A stretch of 5,155 bases of DNA, taken from positions 1 through 5,155 of the forward strand of contig VAXS01000235.1 of the NCBI GenBank assembly GCA_005883255.1, given 5' to 3'. The stretch is from Actinomycetota bacterium (GTDB taxonomy: Bacteria; Actinomycetota; Thermoleophilia; Solirubrobacterales; Solirubrobacteraceae). Positions within the stretch are counted from its first letter, which is position 1. Each line of letters opens with the position of its first letter. A model generated the notes under the pieces. That model saw only the letters and a program-made list of their open reading frames with translations. It did not search any database and was not told the origin of the DNA. Shown here piece by piece: positions 1 to 4,346 of the stretch. Made by a program: the position numbers and the translations under genes.

Positions 1-428
1 TGCTCGGAGCCGCCGTGCACCCGCTCGCGGACGACGGTCAGGACCGTCACCTCGCGCACGGCCGAGAAGTCGGCCGCGATCAGCAGGACGGCGCCCGCCA
101 GCGCCCCGGCCATCAGCGCCCTCCGGGCGAGCGCCCGGTAGTCGATGGCGCGATGGGCGCGCAGGAGGGCCGCGCCCAGGCGCCGGACCAGCGCGGCGAG
201 CAGGCGGCCGAGGCCGAACAGGAGCAGGAGCAGGAGCCGCACGACGCCGCGCGCCGCCCGGGCGGCGGCCGGCACCGCCGCGAGCGCCACCCGGAGGGCG
301 AACGGGACGGCGTGGATCGCCGCGTGCAGCAGCGCCGGGCCCAGGACCCGGGGGTCGCGCAGGGGACGGATCCTCGCCACCGCGCGGGCGGCGAAGAGCA
401 GCAGCTGGCGGTTGACCTCTCGGACCAT
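1..428 (-). CDS. Partial hypothetical membrane protein (N-terminal 142 codons; runs off left edge)
   Basis: The frame is open from ATG (428-426) to the window edge with no stop, so the C-terminus is missing. The start is well defined: an in-frame TAA lies about 30 nt upstream, no other start codon lies between, and GGGGAG sits 10 nt before the ATG. The product begins MVREVNRQLLLF. Residues 1-60 are Ala/Arg/Val-rich with amphipathic stretches. Residues 64-80 hold a run of six leucines (VVRLLLLLLFGLGRLL), which may be membrane-associated. Residues about 104-119 (LMAGALAGAVLLIAAD) form a convincing transmembrane segment, followed by a charged stretch (FSAVREVTVLTVVRERV). I do not recognise a named family. 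It lies 59 bp downstream of, and co-oriented with, the XRE gene at 488-724, so co-transcription is possible, although a -10-like box sits in the gap. Seen: open frame, start, hydrophobic segments. Inferred: membrane location. Confidence 0.72.
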   Translation of the reverse strand, partial: MVREVNRQLLLFAARAVARIRPLRDPRVLGPALLHAAIHAVPFALRVALAAVPAAARAARGVVRLLLLLLFGLGRLLAALVRRLGAALLRAHRAIDYRALARRALMAGALAGAVLLIAADFSAVREVTVLTVVRERVHGGSE

Positions 429-454
429 CGACGTCGCGCTCCCCGTCCGGGGTG

Positions 455-460
455 ATTATG
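455..460 (-). promoter_or_regulatory. Candidate -10 box for the membrane protein at 428
   Basis: On the minus strand the hexamer is CATAAT, a 5/6 match to TATAAT. It would place a transcription start near 448, giving a leader of about 20 nt that contains the GGGGAG ribosome-binding site. No acceptable -35 hexamer sits 16-18 bp upstream because that region is GC-only, so this is a weak call. It matters because it would separate the membrane gene from the XRE gene upstream. Confidence 0.3.
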
Positions 461-487
461 CCCAGCGCACGGGCGGCGCGCGCCGGG

Positions 488-724
488 TCAGCGCTCCAGG
501 CGCTCGCCTCGCGCGAGGAGGTCGGACGGGCTCACCCCCAGCGCGTTGGCCAGGCGGCGGATGTTGGTGAAGCTGGGATTGCGTTCCCCGCGCTCGATGC
601 CGCCCAGGTAGGTGCGGTGCATCCCGCTGCGATGAGCGAGCTCCTCCTGCGAGAGGTGGCGGTCGACCCGGTAGCCCCGGATCGCGCGACCCAGGGCGGC
701 GTGGGCGCGGGAGCGTTGCGGCAC
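488..724 (-). CDS. XRE-family helix-turn-helix regulator (tandem paralogue 1)
   Basis: A 78-aa protein, essentially a single XRE/Cro-C1 (HTH_3) DNA-binding domain with no added effector domain. Residues about 9-22 form helix 1. LSQEELAHRSG (24-34) is the second helix and turn, and MHRTYLGGIERG (35-46) is the recognition helix with the typical I-E-R-G-E-R-N-P-S continuation. LANALGVSPSDLL (58-70) closes the domain. The start is GTG at 724. It is supported by exact alignment with the start of the neighbouring paralogue (M-x-Q-R-S-x-A-H-A-A-L-G-R-A), because no Shine-Dalgarno is visible. By hand count it shares 44 of the first 71 residues with the protein at 791-1021, including most of the recognition helix. 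A dyad at 749-767 lies between candidate promoter boxes, so autorepression is likely. Targets are unknown. It could instead be an orphan antitoxin-like regulator, but no toxin gene is adjacent. Confidence 0.88.
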   Translation of the reverse strand: MPQRSRAHAALGRAIRGYRVDRHLSQEELAHRSGMHRTYLGGIERGERNPSFTNIRRLANALGVSPSDLLARGERLER

Positions 725-747
725 CGCGGAAACGTCGCGCCGCCGAG

Positions 748-776
748 CCTATAGGTCTACAGACTATGAGTGGTCG
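748..776 (-). promoter_or_regulatory. Promoter with dyad operator of XRE gene 1
   Basis: The plus-strand site is CTATAGGTCTACAGACTAT (749-767). Its core GTCT-AC-AGAC is a perfect 4-bp dyad centred at 759.5, which is 35.5 bp before the GTG start. On the minus strand the -10 candidate is TATAGG (753-748, 4/6). The position of a 17-bp-spaced -35 box is 776-771 (CGACCA, poor). The dyad therefore fills the promoter spacer, a classic repressor position. The same arrangement, spacing and consensus recur before the other XRE gene at 1045-1073. Function is inferred. Confidence 0.6.
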
Positions 777-786
777 GCCTATGAGT
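764..786. repeat. Short direct repeat CTATGAGT next to the operator
   Basis: CTATGAGT occurs at 764-771 and again at 779-786, 15 bp apart. The second copy is preceded by GGTC (772-775), so GGTC-GGC-CTATGAG resembles GGTC-TACAGA-CTATGAG of the main site with three bases missing. It may be a degenerate second operator half. It lies in the 66-bp gap between the two XRE genes. Confidence 0.4.
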
Positions 787-790
787 CCCG

Positions 791-1021
791 TCAGCCGTCG
801 TCGGCCTCGGCGATGAGCTCGGAGATGCGCACGTCCAGCGCGGTGGCGAGGTCCATCAGCTTCTCGTAGCTGGGGTTCTTCTCCCCGCGCTCGATCCCGC
901 CCACCCAGGTCCGGTCCATCCGGCTGAGGTGGGCGAGGTCCTCCTGTGACAGCCCGCGCTCGATCCGCAGCCGTCTGACCGCGCGGCCGAGCGCCGCATG
1001 TGCCGAGGACCGTTGCGCCAC
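791..1021 (-). CDS. XRE-family helix-turn-helix regulator (tandem paralogue 2)
   Basis: A 76-aa protein consisting of one XRE/Cro-C1 HTH domain. LSQEDLAHLSR (24-34) is the second helix, MDRTWVGGIERG (35-46) the recognition helix, then EKNPSYEKLMDLATALDV, ending in an acidic tail (EADDG). The start is GTG at 1021, chosen because it aligns with the GTG of the paralogue at 724; the upstream sequence has no clear Shine-Dalgarno. The recognition helix keeps R37, T38, G41, G42, I43, E44 and R45 of the paralogue and differs mainly at H/D36, Y/W39 and L/V40. Overlapping but not identical DNA specificity is therefore expected. It lies 109 bp downstream of tRNA-Thr and 66 bp upstream of the first paralogue, all on the minus strand. 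A promoter with a dyad lies directly upstream. The pair arose by tandem duplication that included the control region (inferred). Confidence 0.88.
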   Translation of the reverse strand: MAQRSSAHAALGRAVRRLRIERGLSQEDLAHLSRMDRTWVGGIERGEKNPSYEKLMDLATALDVRISELIAEADDG

Positions 1022-1044
1022 ACCACAACGGTTCCGGTGCGACC

Positions 1045-1073
1045 CCTATTGGTCCACGGACCATAGTCATCAA
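1045..1073 (-). promoter_or_regulatory. Promoter with dyad operator of XRE gene 2
   Basis: On the minus strand, -35 TTGATG (1073-1068, 4/6), a 17-bp spacer, and -10 AATAGG (1050-1045, 3/6). The plus-strand operator CTATTGGTCCACGGACCAT (1046-1064) has a perfect GGTCC-AC-GGACC dyad centred at 1056.5, again 35.5 bp before the GTG. Relative to the other copy, T/C and A/G differences at paired dyad positions compensate each other. That suggests the symmetry is under selection, as for a dimeric HTH protein. Regulation by one or both XRE proteins is inferred. Confidence 0.65.
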
Positions 1074-1074
1074 G

Positions 1075-1088
1075 GAGTTAATTCACTC
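1075..1088. promoter_or_regulatory. 14-bp near-palindrome upstream of XRE gene 2
   Basis: GAGTTAATTCACTC is an inverted repeat with one mismatched pair (T/C) and an AT-rich centre, the most AT-rich spot in the window. It lies immediately upstream of the -35 candidate at 1068-1073, so it could bind an activator or a second repressor, or serve as an upstream promoter element. It has no sequence relation to the GGTCYACRGACC dyad. Confidence 0.35.
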
Positions 1089-1093
1089 TTCAC

Positions 1094-1110
1094 CAGGCGC
1101 GGGTTGCCTG
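1094..1110 (-). terminator. Weak hairpin after tRNA-Thr, possible end of transcript
   Basis: CAGGC-(7 nt)-GCCTG forms a 5-bp stem about 20 nt past the tRNA 3' end. An alternative 4-bp pairing, GGTT/AACC, overlaps it. No T-run follows on the minus strand, so it is not a standard intrinsic terminator. It is listed only because nothing better separates the tRNA from XRE gene 2. Confidence 0.2.
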
Positions 1111-1130
1111 TAACCAAGGGGGCGCGCACA

Positions 1131-1203
1131 AGCCGGAGGCCGGATTCGAACCGGCGACCTGCCGCTTACAAGGCGGCTGCTCTACCAGCTGAGCTACTCC
1201 GGC
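1131..1203 (-). tRNA. tRNA-Thr (anticodon TGT)
   Basis: The 73-nt minus-strand cloverleaf is complete. The acceptor stem GCCGGAG/CTCCGGC has 7 perfect pairs. TA is followed by the D-arm GCTC-AGCTGGTA-GAGC. The anticodon stem is GCCGC/GCGGC with loop CTTGTAA, so the anticodon is TGT and reads ACA and probably other ACN codons. The variable loop is AGGTC. The T-arm is GCCGG/CCGGC with loop TTCGAAT. The discriminator base is T. CCA is not encoded (the next bases are TGT), so the tail would be added by the CCA-adding enzyme, common in Actinomycetota. The first 10 nt of the tRNA also encode the end and the TAG stop of the upstream SDR gene on the same strand. That stop codon occupies tRNA bases 8-10. 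Confidence 0.96.
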
Positions 1204-2594
1204 GCTTGGGCCGAGTCTAGAGCCGCCGTCCACCACGCGACCGTGTCCGCCAGGGTGCGTTCGCGCGGGATCTCCGGCTCCCAGCCGGTGGCGGCGGTCA
1301 GCCGCTCGTGCGAGCCCCGGATCTCCATCACCTCGTGGGCGCGCACCAGCGCGGGGTCGACGACGTGCTCGATCTCCACCCCGGCGACCGCGCGCAGGCT
1401 CTCCAGCAGGTCGCGGACCGAGGCGGTCCGCCCGGAGCACACGTTGTAGGCGTCGGGCGCTGCGCGCTCGGCCAGCAGCCGGTAGGCGCGCACCACGTCG
1501 CGCACGTCGGTGAAGTCGCGCATGGCATCCGGATTGCCCGACACCACCGGGACCGGCGATGCGCCCGCGCGCAGTCCGGCCGCCACCTGGCGCGTCAACG
1601 ACGCCACCACGTAGGCGGGCGACTGCCCGGGACCGGCGTGGTTGAAGGACCGGGTCCGCACCACCGCCAGGCCGTGCGCGTCGGCGTACATCCCGGCCAG
1701 CAGGTCGGCGGCGGCCTTGGAGACCGCGTAGGGGTTCTGGGGACGCAGCGCGGCGTCCTCGGCCACCGGCAGCCGGTCGGGCGGCCCGTACTCCTCGCCG
1801 CTGCCCACCACCACCACCCGGGCGGAGGGCGCCTCGACCCGGACGGCCTCGAGCAGGCTGAGGGTGGTGGCCACGTTGGCGGACAGGGCCTCGTCCGGTC
1901 GCTCCCACGATTCGGCCACCGAGGCGCGCGCGGCCAGGTGGAAGACGACGGTGGGCGCGGCGTCGCGCACCGCCGCCCGGGTTGCGTCCCGGCCGGCCAG
2001 GTCGAGGGCGATCGCGTGGGCGCCGGCCGGCGTCCGCTCCTCGGCGCTCCGCGAGAGCGCCACCACCTCGTCGCCGGCGGCCAGGCAGGCCTCGGCCAGG
2101 TGCCCACCGGCGAAGCCGCCGGCGCCGGTGATGAGCACGCGGGCGGCCGGCGGGTTGAGCCGGCGCTCGAGCTCGCCCAGCACCACCCCGAACAGCAGGT
2201 GCCGCCACGTCGCCTGGGCGAACGCGCGGGGGTTCCCCGCCAGCGGCGGCAGCTCGTCCCGCGCGGGATGCACCCGCTCGGCGAACCCGGCGAGCGGCCA
2301 CATGCCGGCGCTCTCCACCAGCGCGGCCAGGGGACCCCGGGCCCACGCCGGCAGCGGGACCACGGGCGCGACGTTCGCGTACACCGCGCCGAAGGCCGCG
2401 CCGTTGGAGACGTGCAGCGCGATGCCCACCGGCAGCCAGGCCGATCCCCGGGTGACGGCCTTGCCCAGCAGCTCCACGTCGTCGTAGTCGGAGGCGAACA
2501 CCCGCTTGTCCAGCGGCTGCTGGGCGGCCCAGACGCCGGCCGCCAGGGCTCCGGCGAGTGCGCCGCGGGCGGTTCGCGCGCGATCGAGGGCCAT
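1194..2594 (-). CDS. Membrane-module / NAD(P)-dependent SDR fusion, GDP-6-deoxy-D-mannose reductase (Rmd)-like
   Basis: A 466-aa protein with two parts. Residues 1-147 are a module I do not recognise: hydrophobic segments around 11-24 and 52-80, the motif QPLDKRVFASDYDDVELLG (26-44), and a final segment WRHLLFGVVLGELERRLN (130-147). Residues 151-466 are a complete extended-SDR/epimerase domain. It has the dinucleotide loop GAGGFAGGHL (157-166), HLAA (219-222), GSGEEYG (264-270) near the catalytic Ser/Thr, and catalytic YAVSK (Y289, K293). It also has RSFNHAGPGQ (315-324), MRDFTDVRDVVRAY (358-371) and YNVCSG (383-388). The FNH-GPGQ, RDFTDVRDVV and YNVCSG motifs are typical of GDP-4-dehydro-6-deoxy-D-mannose reductase, which makes GDP-D-rhamnose. 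No mannose dehydratase partner is in the window, so the substrate is inferred; another 4-ketosugar reductase or epimerase is possible. The ATG at 2594 has no Shine-Dalgarno and may be near-leaderless. The TAG stop (1196-1194) lies inside tRNA-Thr. Confidence 0.85.
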   Translation of the reverse strand: MALDRARTARGALAGALAAGVWAAQQPLDKRVFASDYDDVELLGKAVTRGSAWLPVGIALHVSNGAAFGAVYANVAPVVPLPAWARGPLAALVESAGMWPLAGFAERVHPARDELPPLAGNPRAFAQATWRHLLFGVVLGELERRLNPPAARVLITGAGGFAGGHLAEACLAAGDEVVALSRSAEERTPAGAHAIALDLAGRDATRAAVRDAAPTVVFHLAARASVAESWERPDEALSANVATTLSLLEAVRVEAPSARVVVVGSGEEYGPPDRLPVAEDAALRPQNPYAVSKAAADLLAGMYADAHGLAVVRTRSFNHAGPGQSPAYVVASLTRQVAAGLRAGASPVPVVSGNPDAMRDFTDVRDVVRAYRLLAERAAPDAYNVCSGRTASVRDLLESLRAVAGVEIEHVVDPALVRAHEVMEIRGSHERLTAATGWEPEIPRERTLADTVAWWTAALDSAQAPE

Positions 2595-2671
2595 CGGTGG
2601 GGCAACTGTAACGCGCGCGCGCGTGCGCCGGGCGGCTGTAACGCCCTCGGCGGCGCGGGGTTGTGCCCGGC
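2595..2671. promoter_or_regulatory. Divergent promoter region between SDR gene and plsC-gpsA
   Basis: The 77 bp separates two divergent genes. On the minus strand TACAGT (2610-2605, 4/6 to TATAAT) would give a start site almost at the SDR ATG. That fits a near-leaderless mRNA, as no Shine-Dalgarno is present. On the plus strand TGTAAC (2637-2642, 4/6) would start transcription about 23 nt before ATG 2672, and GGGG at 2657-2660 could act as a weak ribosome-binding site. No convincing -35 boxes are visible. Both -10 candidates fall in the two copies of the direct repeat described separately. Confidence 0.4.
2600..2646. repeat. Imperfect 17-bp direct repeat, 30-bp period, flanking an alternating CG tract
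   Basis: GGGCnnCTGTAACGCnC occurs at 2600-2616 (GGGCAACTGTAACGCGC) and 2630-2646 (GGGCGGCTGTAACGCCC). Fourteen of 17 bases are identical and the offset is exactly 30 bp, about three helical turns. From 2611 to 2628 the DNA is strictly alternating purine-pyrimidine (ACGCGCGCGCGCGTGCGC), containing a 14-bp perfect palindrome (2611-2624). The position in a divergent promoter suggests binding sites for a regulator, but the function is unproven. Confidence 0.6.
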
Positions 2672-4327
2672 ATGGACAGCGCGCAGCTCCACGCCCGCGC
2701 GCGCCGGCACGGCGTCAACCCGATCGTGTACTGGATCGTGCGCGGCGTCCTGCAGCCCTTCTTCCACCTGTACTTCCGCCTGTCGCGCGTGGGCCGCGAG
2801 CACATACCCGGCGACGGGCCGGTGATCTTCGCCGCCAACCACCGCTCCTTCCTCGACCCGTTCGTGATCGGGACGCTGGTCCGGCGGCCGCTCTACTACG
2901 TGGCCAAGAAGGAGCTGTTCGTCCGCCGCTGGCAGGGCTGGGTGCTGAACGCGCTGGGCGCGTTCCCGGTGGACCGCGGGGCGGGCGACGAAGAGGCGTT
3001 CGACACCGCCCGCGAGGTCCTGGCCCGGGGCGACTGCGTCCTCATCTTCCCCGAAGGCACCCGGGTGCGCCCGGGCTCGCTGGGCCAGCCGCGCCGCGGC
3101 GTCGGGCGGCTGGCGCTGGACAGCGGGGCGCCGGTGGTGCCGGTGGCCGTGATGGGCACCGAGGCGGTGCGGCGGGGCTGGCGCATCCGGCCCCACCGGG
3201 TGCGGATCCGCTGCGGACGGCCTCTGCGGTTCCCGCGGGTCGAGCGGCCCTCGCCGGCGCTGGCCGGCGCCGTGACCGAGCGCATCTGGCCCTGCGTGAT
3301 GCTGCAGTGGGAATGGTTGGGCGGCCTCCCGCCGCTGCGCCGCGCCGCGGTGGTGGGCGCCGGGTCGTGGGGGACGGCGCTGGCCTGCGCCCTGGCGCGG
3401 GCGGGCCTCCAGGTCGACCTGGGCTGCCGCACGGCCGAGCAGGCCGCCCAGCTTCAATGGGAGCGCGAGAATGCGCGCTACCTGCCCGGGGTGCCGCTTC
3501 CCGACGCGGTCAGGCCGGTCCGGGCCTCGGAGCTGCGGCTCGGCGGCCAGGACCTGGTCTGCCTGGCCGTTCCCTCCCGTGCCCTTCCCGCGGTCACGGC
3601 CGCCCTCGGTCCCCGGATTCCCGCCCGCGCCGGAGTCCTGGTCGGCGCCAAGGGCCTGGTCCCGCCGCTGGGGACACTGCCCAGCGCCTACGTGGCCGAG
3701 CGCGTGCACGGCCGCGTGGCCACGCTGGGCGGGCCGGCCCACGCGGCCGACGCGCTGGAGCACGGCGCGTCGGTCGTGCTCGCGTCGCCGGACGGGGCGT
3801 TCGCGCGCCAGCTGGCCGACGCCCTGCGGGCGGCCGAGTTCGACGTCCATCGCAGCTCCGACGTCACCGGCGTGGAGCTGGCCGCCTGCGCCAAGAACGC
3901 CGCCGCGCTGGCCGCCGCCGCGGCGGCCCCCGCGGGCCCCAACCTGGCCGGCGCGGCCGCGGGCCAGGTGTTCGCGGAGCTGCAGGACTACGCCCGCCGC
4001 TGCGGCGCCCGGCCCGAGACGTTCGCCGGGCTGGCCGGCGCGGGCGACCTGGTGGCCACGGTGATGGCCGAGGGCAGCCGCAACCGCCGCGCGGGCGAGC
4101 TGCTGGCCGCCGGCCTGCCGGCCGCTGACGTGGGCGCCGTGCTGGGCCAGACCGCCGAGGCGGTCGACGCGGTCCCGCTGCTCGCCGACGTCCTGCATCG
4201 CGCCGAGGTCGACGCGCCGGCCGTCGACGCTCTGGCCGGGCTCATCGCCGGCGCCCTGCCCCCCGAGCGCTGGTGCGCCTCGATCGCCGCGCCTCGCCAC
4301 CCCCGCGCCCGGGTGCGGGCGGCCTGA
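2672..4327 (+). CDS. Bifunctional fusion: 1-acyl-glycerol-3-phosphate acyltransferase (PlsC) + glycerol-3-phosphate dehydrogenase (GpsA)
   Basis: A 551-aa protein from ATG 2672; an in-frame GTG at 2663 would add three residues but leaves no room for a ribosome-binding site. Residues about 15-215 are a PlsC domain: NHRSFLD with the catalytic H57 and D62, GAFPVDR (96-102), FPEGTR (126-131, phosphate binding) and VPVAVMG (156-162). Residues about 225-551 are an NAD(P)-dependent GpsA: GAGSWG loop (229-234), GAKGL with K327, GGPAH (353-357), ACAKN with the catalytic lysine K408, GLAGAGDL (453-460) and SRNRR (469-473). GpsA reduces DHAP to sn-glycerol-3-phosphate. PlsC acylates lysophosphatidate to phosphatidate at the inner membrane face. 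Both halves are about normal single-gene length and are joined by only a short LGGLPPLRRA stretch in one frame. The usual VEG near the GpsA C-terminus reads VLGQT here. Internal starts (ATG 3299, GTG near 3350) could yield separate GpsA. Activity of each half is inferred from motifs. Confidence 0.9.
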   Translation: MDSAQLHARARRHGVNPIVYWIVRGVLQPFFHLYFRLSRVGREHIPGDGPVIFAANHRSFLDPFVIGTLVRRPLYYVAKKELFVRRWQGWVLNALGAFPVDRGAGDEEAFDTAREVLARGDCVLIFPEGTRVRPGSLGQPRRGVGRLALDSGAPVVPVAVMGTEAVRRGWRIRPHRVRIRCGRPLRFPRVERPSPALAGAVTERIWPCVMLQWEWLGGLPPLRRAAVVGAGSWGTALACALARAGLQVDLGCRTAEQAAQLQWERENARYLPGVPLPDAVRPVRASELRLGGQDLVCLAVPSRALPAVTAALGPRIPARAGVLVGAKGLVPPLGTLPSAYVAERVHGRVATLGGPAHAADALEHGASVVLASPDGAFARQLADALRAAEFDVHRSSDVTGVELAACAKNAAALAAAAAAPAGPNLAGAAAGQVFAELQDYARRCGARPETFAGLAGAGDLVATVMAEGSRNRRAGELLAAGLPAADVGAVLGQTAEAVDAVPLLADVLHRAEVDAPAVDALAGLIAGALPPERWCASIAAPRHPRARVRAA

Positions 4328-4328
4328 C

Positions 4329-4335
4329 GGGAGGT
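4329..4335 (+). promoter_or_regulatory. Shine-Dalgarno of the sigma factor gene
   Basis: GGGAGGT lies in the 19-nt gap after the fusion-gene stop. Two GTG codons follow, at 4343 (7 nt away) and 4347 (11 nt away), in different frames. Only the 4347 frame encodes the sigma domains; the 4343 frame gives a low-complexity Ala/Arg/Gly shadow. The site therefore serves GTG 4347 despite the longer spacing. Confidence 0.6.
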
Positions 4336-4346
4336 AGGGTCTGTGA

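Noticed and set aside
442..453. Short palindrome of about 12 bp with CCCCG/CGGGG arms before the membrane gene
   Set aside because: A five-base G/C inverted repeat with a 2-nt gap is common by chance in DNA of this composition, has no T-run, and overlaps the ribosome-binding site.
488..1021. XRE pair as antitoxin or phage repressor/Cro switch
   Set aside because: No toxin gene, no divergent promoter between the two genes and no phage genes are visible. Both are on the same strand, unlike a cI/cro arrangement.
456..1073. Minus-strand open frame covering both XRE genes in another frame
   Set aside because: It is Arg/Pro/Gly-rich and has no motif, whereas the two shorter frames encode clear, mutually homologous HTH domains.
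488..1203. tRNA-Thr as an integration site, with the XRE pair as remnant of a mobile island
   Set aside because: The XRE genes lie just past the tRNA 3' end, but I see no second copy of the tRNA 3' end, no integrase and no composition change in the window. A repeat beyond the left edge cannot be excluded.
1308..2825. Long plus-strand open frame antisense to the SDR gene
   Set aside because: It is a His/Gly/Arg-rich shadow with no recognisable motif; the opposite strand has clear SDR motifs in order.
1090..2838. Minus-strand open frame of about 582 codons reading through the tRNA
   Set aside because: Its C-terminal peptide (GVAQLVEQPPCKRQVAGSNP) is the familiar false translation of a tRNA gene. 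The rest is out of frame with the SDR domain.
1595..4300. Very long minus-strand open frame (about 901 codons)
   Set aside because: It runs antisense through the PlsC-GpsA gene and then out of frame through the SDR gene. Its composition is Arg/Gly/Pro/Ala low complexity without domains. Long antisense frames are expected in DNA this GC-rich.
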